Assembly: GCF_026262505.1 (NCBI RefSeq) | Contig: NW_026529273.1 | Coordinates: 62,001-126,000 of the forward strand | DNA length: 64,000 nucleotides | Direction of reading: 5' to 3' | DNA from: Trichomonas vaginalis G3 | Lineage: Eukaryota > Parabasalia > Trichomonadida > Trichomonadidae | Shown here: positions 57,218 to 64,000 of the stretch, piece after piece | Numbering within the stretch: the first letter of the stretch is position 1 | Layout of the letters: every line of letters starts with the position of its first letter | The notes under the pieces: generated by a model | Databases searched by the model: none | Told to the model about the DNA's origin: nothing | Seen by the model: only the letters and a program-made list of their open reading frames with translations | Translations under genes and position numbers: made by a program

Positions 57218-57427
57218 TGTGTTTAAGGTTAGTTTACAATATCGTCCTTGAGGACTTTGTAAGTTTGTTGTTATAGAATTATATGACTCGGGTTTTTAGT
57301 CGTAATAGTATAAACCATTATGTCTTCTGCCATTTACTTAGCAAATAAACTTTAATGAAATGTTGTGGTCGTCAAATATTTTTATAGCGTCTGGGAAACT
57401 ATATTTTAAGTTCAACGTTTCACCTCC

Positions 57428-57916
57428 TTACATAACGTATATCTTGTCAATGGCATTATATGAAACACCACAGCAACTAATGTCGGGTTCTATTTCTTTG
57501 ATGTTTATATCGTCTGCCTCTGTCAAAAGTTTCAATAGTTCTTTCAAAACTTCATGAGGTGCAATGACATATGAGTTCACTTTTACAGGGTTGTGTTCGA
57601 CCAAGTTTAACATTATACTTAAAGCTTGACAAATCTTCTCCTGAGTTTGAAGTTTGTCTTTCAGTTGTTGGTAGTCGTTTCGAATATCTGCAACAGAACT
57701 TAAGTCTCTGTTAACTTCAGGATATGTTGGTTCTTTTACAGGAACAATTGTTATACCATCTTCGTCTTCGTATGGTTTCCCCACTTCAACATCTCTGTCT
57801 TTGACATTGACAACAACACTTTGACTGTTTGTTTGAGTTGGTGAATTTAACTTCACATCTGCCACCGCCATTAAACCTTTTGAAACACTTACGCTTCTAT
57901 TTTTCGGAAATGACAT
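57428..57916 (-). CDS. ECCG-core protein shared by both virus-like elements
   Basis: 162 residues from the ATG at 57916; a longer frame reaches into the divergent neighbour. The C-terminal INIKEIEPDISCCGVSYNAI parallels the 43871 product. Coiled segment in the centre (DIRNDYQQLKDKLQTQEKIC). Upstream TTTTTATTCTAAGTAAA. Divergently paired with the 57935 gene, 18 bp apart. Confidence 0.55.
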   Translation of the reverse strand: MSFPKNRSVSVSKGLMAVADVKLNSPTQTNSQSVVVNVKDRDVEVGKPYEDEDGITIVPVKEPTYPEVNRDLSSVADIRNDYQQLKDKLQTQEKICQALSIMLNLVEHNPVKVNSYVIAPHEVLKELLKLLTEADDINIKEIEPDISCCGVSYNAIDKIYVM

Positions 57917-57934
57917 TTTACTTAGAATAAAAAG

Positions 57935-58354
57935 ATGGACGTATTCGGATATCTTATTGAATTGAAGCAGAACAAAGTTTATACTCACAAACAATACAAA
58001 TACATTGACAGAATAGTTCTTTACACAAACAATGGAAAATGTTATAGAATAGCAGTCTTTGCTGAGCCTAAATATTTTCATAAAGCAAAGAAAGTTGGTA
58101 TAACTGAAATGGTGAAAGTTCTTGAAGCAGACAAAAATATAACTTCAAAACTTACAGATATTACTAAAGGAAAGTTTATAATACAATATTATGTCAAAAC
58201 TGGCGTACTGTCAATATTTGACGGAGAGAAGTCAGTTCAAGAACAACTTACTGACCTGCTGCCAAAATCTGCTCGATGGAAGCTGTCATTATGCCAATCT
58301 GAGGAGCCCCAGCAGGTTTCATCGAACGAATCTTCAAAAGAGCATCTTCCGTGA
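57935..58354 (+). CDS. Small protein convergent with the capsid gene
   Basis: 139 residues. Compact N-terminal domain (LIELKQNKVYTHKQYKYIDR ... NGKCYRIAVFAEPKYF). Its last 107 bp overlap the 3' end of the capsid gene on the other strand. Not recognised; may correspond to the small plus-strand genes at 43538-44948. Confidence 0.5.
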   Translation: MDVFGYLIELKQNKVYTHKQYKYIDRIVLYTNNGKCYRIAVFAEPKYFHKAKKVGITEMVKVLEADKNITSKLTDITKGKFIIQYYVKTGVLSIFDGEKSVQEQLTDLLPKSARWKLSLCQSEEPQQVSSNESSKEHLP

Positions 58355-59858
58355 AAAGTGCTATTGGTTTTGTAAACTTCTTTGCTCTCAATTCATCTGG
58401 ACCGTCTCTGTCACCAGTATATTGTATTTGAACTGTACCAACAGTTGAAATACCACCCATAAAGTCTTCTGAGTCAGCAAATGGAATGCCAAGCCAAAAG
58501 TTTGAACGGTCTCCATTTGTATATTGAGTTTTTTGACCTCCTGTATGAGTCCATACTTTCACATATGGCATAATAGAACTTTGCATTTCAGGGTTAATGG
58601 TTGTTGTGAAGTTGTTGTTAAAGTTCATAGCATCTAATGTCAAGTTGTATGACCTCATATCCTCAACTGTAGAATATTCTTCTCTTGGATAATATTTGCC
58701 ATCTATGTTTATATGATATTTAATACCAGGGTTGTAGAAACAAGAATAGTCATTTATAGTTCGTCTGAACAGTACAAACATAGTATCTGCATGTTTCATT
58801 GCAGTTGTTAAAGCAATATCTGTTCTTGCATCTGCGGCTCCTGGATTTTGGTTTCCAACTTCACCTGCAAAGTCTTTGACAGATATTTGGTGTATAGGGA
58901 ACATAAGTGGAACTGCAATATATTTGGCAGCTAAAGCATTTGAAATATCTGGGTCCAACATATAGACTGCAAGTCTGCTTTCTATTCTCTTGCATTCAAA
59001 CTGTTCGCATGTAAACCTAACTGGGTCCCAAGCAGTTCCAGCAGCATTGAAATAATAGTTTACTTCATTGTTGAAGTTTGAGAAACCAAAGTCTAAGTCA
59101 ACTTTGTCTTTGCAAAATTCGGCGAATGACGTTTGATTTGTTCCCTTTACGTCTGTAATAGTGAATGGGTCTTGTGTTGGTGCAATGACTAAGTTATTTT
59201 TGCTTGGAGTAAGTTCGATAGAAATTTTTCCTGCCCAGTTTGGCAAGTATCTTAAAAACCTGAAGATGAGGAAAGATGACAAAGGAACTCTAAGTTTCAG
59301 TTTTACTTTGGTTACTGCTGCTGCAGTTTGTCCAGAAAGGTTAACATAAACTCCTGGAACGTTAGGGTCAAGTCTTCTTATTTTCTCAATAGTTGCATAC
59401 TGGTCTGTTTGTTCTCTAGCTTGTGGTTGTACTGAGTTTCTCAAAGCGAACCATTCATAGTTTGCCCATGTTACTGTTTGAACTAAGTCAGAGTTAGAAT
59501 ATATCTTATATCCCATAAAAACTTCTGGAGCATATTGGTATCCGACATAGAAAATTCCATTGCAACCTTTCTTGTCAGACAACTTGGCAGAAGGTTTTAT
59601 TTCAATGTCTTGTTCCACGTATAAGAATGAGTTGTCAATAGAAATAATATGAAACCTGTCGCAAGCAATATCTACTGTTGTTGAAGAACCTTCTCCAAAC
59701 TCACATACGTTTCCATAAGAAACAGCAGTTGTATATTCGTAAGTTCCAGGAACTATTTCTGACCTTCTAATGGCATTGTCGCATTCGTTATACCATTCGG
59801 AAACATTTCCGTTCATGGCATCCAAAACTGTTGGCGTTATATTCTGAGCGGCGTACAT
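58248..59858 (-). CDS. MCP: Major capsid protein (double jelly roll), second element
   Basis: 536 residues, looks whole. Alternating short beta strands throughout; the middle segment TKVKLKLRVPLSSFLIFRFL then RYLPNWAGKISIELTPS parallels the first capsid protein. Longer than the first (423 residues in the main frame), as expected for a different lineage. It would form the trimeric capsomers of an icosahedral virion. Upstream TTTTTACCCATATGAA. Neighbours (minor capsid candidate, large coiled-coil protein, ATPase relic) agree. Confidence 0.78.
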   Translation of the reverse strand: MYAAQNITPTVLDAMNGNVSEWYNECDNAIRRSEIVPGTYEYTTAVSYGNVCEFGEGSSTTVDIACDRFHIISIDNSFLYVEQDIEIKPSAKLSDKKGCNGIFYVGYQYAPEVFMGYKIYSNSDLVQTVTWANYEWFALRNSVQPQAREQTDQYATIEKIRRLDPNVPGVYVNLSGQTAAAVTKVKLKLRVPLSSFLIFRFLRYLPNWAGKISIELTPSKNNLVIAPTQDPFTITDVKGTNQTSFAEFCKDKVDLDFGFSNFNNEVNYYFNAAGTAWDPVRFTCEQFECKRIESRLAVYMLDPDISNALAAKYIAVPLMFPIHQISVKDFAGEVGNQNPGAADARTDIALTTAMKHADTMFVLFRRTINDYSCFYNPGIKYHINIDGKYYPREEYSTVEDMRSYNLTLDAMNFNNNFTTTINPEMQSSIMPYVKVWTHTGGQKTQYTNGDRSNFWLGIPFADSEDFMGGISTVGTVQIQYTGDRDGPDELRAKKFTKPIALFTEDALLKIRSMKPAGAPQIGIMTASIEQILAAGQ

Positions 59859-59890
59859 TTCATATGGGTAAAAATATAGAATAGTTGGAT

Positions 59891-62800
59891 TTATGTGTCA
59901 TAATAGAACCCACTCGGACTAAGCTTTACTTTCTTCCTGACTGAGTTTTTAACTGAATCTTTAACTCTTCTTTTTCCTTCATTGCCACTACTTTCACTAG
60001 ATGAAGTTACTTCTTCACTACTTTCACTTTGTTCTACTCTTCTCTTCTTCTTTGGTGTCGCTTTTGGTAACTTGCCCTCTGCTTCAAGTTGTTGCATCTT
60101 TGCCTCATATTCACCTAGTATGTTGTAAATTTCCCATGTCCTTTTTGCCTTTGGGCTCTGGTCGCCCATCTCAGGTAACCTATATCCTAGAAAGATTTTG
60201 TCATAGTTTGTATTTGAGTCTTCGCTTATTGTTTGCATGACTCTTTCCTGAGTTTCCGGTTCAAGCTCTTCAAACAGAGCTTGTCCATATGGAATAAGCT
60301 CGTTTCCAAATATATGTTTTTGTAGCCATTCTGGTTTTCTTTCCATGTTACCAATAATATCTTTTGTGAATGGGAAAGCTTTTACCCAATGTTTCAGTCT
60401 TGCGTCATTTATTTCTGTAGTTGGTTTTATTTTGTCAAGGAACATGTTTTTCAATACTAACATTTCATTTGGTACTGTCCATTTGAGTTTTCTTAAATAT
60501 TCATCCCTTCTCAGTTCATTGTCTGCAAAGTAAGTTTTTATGACATTTTGCAAACTTTCGTTTGCAAGGTCATGTACAATAGGTTCTCTTCCTTCTCTCT
60601 CCCTAACTCTCTTTCTAAACTTTTCACCAAATATACCATCTCTATAGTTCTGTGTAGTTCTTTGAGATAAATGTTCTAGAACGTCAGGTGTTATATTTCC
60701 CTCAGCCATGTTCATTTCATACTGGTCCAAAATATCTGCATCTTTCATATCTTTCAATGGCATTAAAGCCGCGCTGAAAATACCCGTTATATCTGGTTCA
60801 CCATTCACTTCCATTGCGTCTACAACTTCTTGGAATTGAGGTTGTAAGTTTATGAACCACCTATCCGGATTAGCTTTATGACCCCATCTCATTGTAGTTC
60901 CATAGTCTGCAGAAACAAAAGTAGGTTTGTTTCCATATTGGTTAGGTTCGGAATGAACTTTAAACAATGTTTCATTTCTATATGTTTTGTTGAAATTTAA
61001 CCTTTTATTTTCACCGAGTTCAGCCAAAGATTGAACGTTATATGGTCGTAAGTAAAAAGGATTATTGTATTTGCGTACATTTTCTTTCAGTACTTCCATT
61101 CTATGCTGAATATTTTCATCTGATGTTGGAGTCTTTTGTATGTCGGTGAACATTTTTCGATATTCTTCTACTATGTCAGCCGAATTTTTCTTAGACTCTT
61201 GGAAAGATTCCATATTCTCCGCATACACTTGTTGAGGGTCAAGATTTTTCGGCTGTTCCAAATCTTCATCTAGTTCTGTGAAGTTAGTTTCCAAAGGAGG
61301 GACTTGTTCGTTTCCTTCAGGCTCTTCTAGCTGTTGTTGCTGAACTATTTCTTCCATGTCTGGTTGTATCTGAACTTCTTCCTGTGGAGTTTCTTGTACC
61401 TCATCTGGTGGCATTTCATATATTCCGAGACCGTTTTTAACAAGTTCCCTATCTAAGTCATCCGGACTCATAAACCTTTCTTCTTTCGTTCCGTCTCTAT
61501 TTTTTACGCGTTTCATGAAGAGAGTTGAATTATCATTTAGCTCTGACATCAAATATCTCGGAGTAAATTCATCCATGTCATTTGGATGATATGCTATTAA
61601 ATCATATTCCTTAGCGAGCTTGTATTTTCCAGGTTTGAGATTATATCCCATTTGATGCTGAACCATAAAGCTAAATAGGTTCGGGTCAGTATTTCCTTCC
61701 TTGAACTTTCTAATAGCTTCTTTATATCTGTCACTAAAGTCAAGAGTATCTGGGTAACCATAATCTTCCTTAAGCATTTTTAAGAATTCTTGGTTTCCTT
61801 TTTCTCTACTTCTTTTATGTCTTTGCTCTGTTTGTGGTTGTTGTTGTGCATGGTTTTGAACTGTTGGTTGCTGTGTTGGTTGTTGTTGTGGTGCTGGATT
61901 TTGAACTGTTGGTTGTTGTGCAGGGTTTTGAACGGTTGGTTTTGGTTGTTGTTGTGGTGCTGGATTTTGAACTGTTGGTTGTTGTGTTGGTTTTGGTGCA
62001 TGCCTGTGTCTATGTCCATGTGACGATGTAAATGTTTTAGGTAGTCCTGGTGCAGGTGCTTCTCTTGGAGGGTTTGGTGGTATATAAGTTCCACCAGCTG
62101 GCACATATGTTCCATCTGCAGCATAATGTCCTACCTGACTTTTCGTTTTTAAGAAAGCATTTACTAGGTCTGTTTTGGTCTGTTGTAACTCTTTTTCTTG
62201 ACTTTCCACAACAGCTGCTCTAACGGCGTCATAGGCACTTTGAACTGCCTGTCTCGTTGCTGCATCTGTTATTTTCGTCATATTTTGTGCTACTTCTCTT
62301 AACTCTTTGTCGAAACCTTCAGACTTCAGTTTCTTTCCAGATGAGAAGTCGTTCACTAGTTTCACCTTACTATGAAGAGCTTCGAAGGCATTCTTAAAGT
62401 CAGCATTCATTAAAGCTTCATTTGAACTGTCTTCATCCGCTTGTATTTTTGTCCTTATTGACCCTATAAGTTGGGCTGCTTTAGCGTTGGCTTGGGCATC
62501 TAACCAGTCATTATTAGCTTTTATAATATCTGCGCTTTTCATTGCCTTTTGCATGGCTGCGTCGTTATTTTTACTTTCTTGTGCTAAGTTTTCATACTGT
62601 ACGGTTTGGTTTTGCAACTGTAAAAGTTTTTCTGCCTTTACATTTGCTTCAACTTCTTTTTTATACTCATCGCTATCCATATATGTCTTCATGGCTTTTT
62701 GTTTTATCTCTTCATCTTTCAGTACTTTATATTGAGTAGTATGGTTTTTCAAATTTATAACATCTTGTTCCATTTTTGCTACTTCTGCTGCTTTTTCTGA

Positions 62801-63256
62801 CACTTTTTTCGCATATTCCTCTGTACTTAGTTCTTTCAGTTGTTCTTCTTTCTTCTTTTTCTCTACGTTTAACTCATTGAGTTTCTTTGTGTGTCTGTCA
62901 TATTCTAGTTTCTTTTCGTTTTCACTTATTTGTTTCTGTATGTCTATGTTTGACTTTTTGACATCTGTTATTTGATTTTTGAGTGAACTCAAATTCATTT
63001 GACTTTGAGGGTTATAAGCTGTTCCGTCTGCAGCTCCACCATAGCCTGCCATTTTCGCTAAAAGTGCCGCTCTTAAACCTCCACTCTGTGCACCAATAAC
63101 TCGGTTTAAAAGCATAGGGTTGCTTGACATTTGTTGCAACATAGTGGGGTCATTCATCATTTGTTGTTGCAACTGTTGTTGTGGTGTCAGTTTTACTATT
63201 GGATGTTTCAATGCTCCCTTCCTCTTACGTATATTCTTACGTAGCTTACGTGGCAT
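59891..63256 (-). CDS. Large coiled-coil/Gln-rich virion protein candidate
   Basis: 1,121 residues, whole. Basic N-terminus (MPRKLRKNIRKRKGALKHP), Gln/Met-rich segment (TPQQQLQQQMMNDPTMLQQM), then a long coiled coil (residues about 90-380). A Pro/Gln repeat region follows with about five copies of QQPTVQNPA (residues about 420-475). A helical C-terminal half of about 500 residues ends in a basic Ser/Glu-rich tail (EQSESSEEVTSSSESSGNEG). No enzyme motif seen. Size and position before the capsid gene suggest an internal or tegument-like structural protein. The first Polinton has no obvious counterpart. Upstream TTTTTTACTTCACTTAAA. Confidence 0.55.
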   Translation of the reverse strand: MPRKLRKNIRKRKGALKHPIVKLTPQQQLQQQMMNDPTMLQQMSSNPMLLNRVIGAQSGGLRAALLAKMAGYGGAADGTAYNPQSQMNLSSLKNQITDVKKSNIDIQKQISENEKKLEYDRHTKKLNELNVEKKKKEEQLKELSTEEYAKKVSEKAAEVAKMEQDVINLKNHTTQYKVLKDEEIKQKAMKTYMDSDEYKKEVEANVKAEKLLQLQNQTVQYENLAQESKNNDAAMQKAMKSADIIKANNDWLDAQANAKAAQLIGSIRTKIQADEDSSNEALMNADFKNAFEALHSKVKLVNDFSSGKKLKSEGFDKELREVAQNMTKITDAATRQAVQSAYDAVRAAVVESQEKELQQTKTDLVNAFLKTKSQVGHYAADGTYVPAGGTYIPPNPPREAPAPGLPKTFTSSHGHRHRHAPKPTQQPTVQNPAPQQQPKPTVQNPAQQPTVQNPAPQQQPTQQPTVQNHAQQQPQTEQRHKRSREKGNQEFLKMLKEDYGYPDTLDFSDRYKEAIRKFKEGNTDPNLFSFMVQHQMGYNLKPGKYKLAKEYDLIAYHPNDMDEFTPRYLMSELNDNSTLFMKRVKNRDGTKEERFMSPDDLDRELVKNGLGIYEMPPDEVQETPQEEVQIQPDMEEIVQQQQLEEPEGNEQVPPLETNFTELDEDLEQPKNLDPQQVYAENMESFQESKKNSADIVEEYRKMFTDIQKTPTSDENIQHRMEVLKENVRKYNNPFYLRPYNVQSLAELGENKRLNFNKTYRNETLFKVHSEPNQYGNKPTFVSADYGTTMRWGHKANPDRWFINLQPQFQEVVDAMEVNGEPDITGIFSAALMPLKDMKDADILDQYEMNMAEGNITPDVLEHLSQRTTQNYRDGIFGEKFRKRVREREGREPIVHDLANESLQNVIKTYFADNELRRDEYLRKLKWTVPNEMLVLKNMFLDKIKPTTEINDARLKHWVKAFPFTKDIIGNMERKPEWLQKHIFGNELIPYGQALFEELEPETQERVMQTISEDSNTNYDKIFLGYRLPEMGDQSPKAKRTWEIYNILGEYEAKMQQLEAEGKLPKATPKKKRRVEQSESSEEVTSSSESSGNEGKRRVKDSVKNSVRKKVKLSPSGFYYDT

Positions 63257-63726
63257 TTTAAGTGAAGTAAAAAACGGTTTTTGACAGATGTTTATATGAC
63301 ACTTTTTGTTCAGCTCAAAAATACTCGGTCAAAGTGTTGTCAGTTTTGTAAAATAACCGTCCTATCTTGTTTTAAAAGGGAGAAAAGGCTTCTCAAAGTA
63401 TACTTCCTTGGAACGCCTGTAACTTTTCCTGTAGCGACGATAGACTCTTACTTGTCCGGACAAAGTTATACTATTTTGAGTGCTCTACAAAAAAGTCAAC
63501 GGCGACGACTCTCAAAAACCGTTGTGTAAAAAGTTTTACCGTTGGACAAAAAAGTATATATAGAAAACAAAAAACGTTTATAGTTCATTCAATATTTGAG
63601 ATAAACCGTTTTTCCAACAGTAACTATTAAATAAAATAAAAAAATAGAGGGGGTCTCCGTTGACGAAAACGGTTTATCTCAAACTTTTCTATGAGTGGTC
63701 CGAAAAAAACAGTTCATTTTTATCTA
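63257..63726. other. Intergenic region with an 18-bp inverted repeat
   Basis: TTTGAGATAAACCGTTTT (63595-63612) is perfectly inverted at 63666-63683 with 53 bases between, which include AGAGGGGGTCTCCG. ACCGTTG-type strings recur near 63500-63535. No gene; the frame at 63281 is not convincing. Confidence 0.65.
63709..63721 (+). promoter_or_regulatory. Inr-like TTCATTTTTAT before the 63727 gene
   Basis: TTCATTTTTATCTA lies just before ATG 63727, combining the TCATTTTT start motif of the 48.3-53.4 kb genes with the TTTTTATC motif of the Polinton genes. Confidence 0.5.
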
Positions 63727-64000
63727 ATGGAAGCCAACGCTGTTAACCACAATTCAAACATTAACAATTCTCAACCGCTAACCAAAGCCAAAGCCCCACA
63801 ACCTCCAAGAACTGGCACAGCGGTTAGAATAACCACCAAAAAGTCTAACAGCGAATTAAGAGAAATTCTTCAACAAATTTGCTCTAAATATCTCAAAGAC
63901 GCCGAAGAAAACACACAACCAGACGCTACATACAATACTCAGTTCTGTGAAGTTCTGAACAAAGCAATTACTAGTTCATTTGAACTTACTAAGACAATTC
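63727..64000 (+). CDS. Unknown protein, cut by the window end
   Basis: 91 codons open to the end of the window, starting MEANAVNHNSNINNSQPLTK. Asn/Pro-rich N-terminus, a basic patch (AVRITTKKSNSELREILQQI), then a helical part (CEVLNKAITSSFELTKTI). GC and codon use resemble the 49.5-53.2 kb genes rather than the coiled-coil gene next to it. Not recognised. Confidence 0.6.
   Translation, partial: MEANAVNHNSNINNSQPLTKAKAPQPPRTGTAVRITTKKSNSELREILQQICSKYLKDAEENTQPDATYNTQFCEVLNKAITSSFELTKTI

Larger units (their letters stand above)
48289..64000. mobile_element. Second virus-like region: Polinton-like fossil(s), 3' end outside the window
   Basis: It starts directly at the right terminus of the first Polinton. 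Two parts differ in style. 48.3-53.4 kb has higher GC and mostly TCATTTTTT start motifs: polymerase fragment, HNH protein, small genes, 21-bp minisatellite. 53.4-63.3 kb has Polinton-like morphogenesis genes with TTTTTA-type motifs: packaging ATPase, SF3 helicase, minor capsid candidate, major capsid protein, large coiled-coil protein. A gene in the first style begins at 63,727. No terminal repeats are recognised for this region. Several genes are broken (a handful of breaks); the capsid, helicase and coiled-coil genes look whole. It may be one element or a mosaic. Confidence 0.75.

Noticed and set aside
61780-62124. His/Gln-rich antisense or shifted frames in the large coiled-coil gene
   Set aside because: Shadows of the Pro/Gln repeat of the 59891-63256 gene.
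63281-63529. 82-codon frame upstream of the 63727 gene
   Set aside because: No family features, and it lies in the probable regulatory region with repeats; no start motif of either class close to its first codon.

Overview
The window looks like nuclear DNA of a trichomonad (Trichomonas or Tritrichomonas type parabasalid). The host genes are AT-rich, intronless and closely spaced, and they belong to families that are large in these protists: a GRIP-type golgin, a BTB-like protein, an ankyrin-repeat protein, a GT61-like glycosyltransferase, a polo kinase and a DP-type cell-cycle factor. The mobile DNA also fits: a MULE, a pogo-like element, an rve-type transposase relic and Polintons (Mavericks). 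The TCATTTTT motif close upstream of several start codons matches the trichomonad Inr (TCA-Y-W). The species is my inference.

Positions 1-16 kb are host genes: a 5'-cut golgin, a protein with a 21-bp coding repeat, a glycosyltransferase, a BTB-like protein, a two-module repeat protein, a divergent ankyrin/DP pair, and a polo-like kinase. Positions 16.3-24.5 kb are repeat-rich. A frame-broken MULE transposase sits between two direct copies of a 120-bp tandem array. Next come a perfect T-shaped three-stem palindrome, a pogo-type transposase with one internal stop, a 1.6-kb minisatellite of 21-bp units, and two satellites of 112 and 121 bp. Positions 24.6-25.45 kb hold a broken rve-type transposase.

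Positions 25,451-48,288 are a Polinton bounded by imperfect terminal inverted repeats of about 142 bp that start with AG. It carries a double-jelly-roll capsid protein, a minor capsid candidate, a packaging ATPase, a protein-primed DNA polymerase B with an OTU-like N-terminal region, an rve integrase, two phage-like fibre proteins, a KilA-N/DUF3627-like protein and about fifteen small genes. It also carries eight GC-rich double-hairpin mini-repeats and five gene-end hairpins, which I do not recognise from described Polintons.

Positions 48,289-64,000 are a second virus-like region that runs off the window. Its left part (48.3-53.4 kb) is richer in GC and mostly uses TCATTTTTT start motifs. It has a polymerase fragment, an HNH protein and small genes. 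Its right part (53.4-63.3 kb) has a Polinton-like morphogenesis set related to the first element (capsid, minor capsid candidate, ATPase) plus a full SF3 helicase and a 1,121-residue coiled-coil protein. A GC-richer gene starts at 63,727 and is cut by the window end. Both virus-like regions look like fossils: most long frames are open, but each has a handful of breaks. All calls come from reading the sequence and translations; no searches were run.
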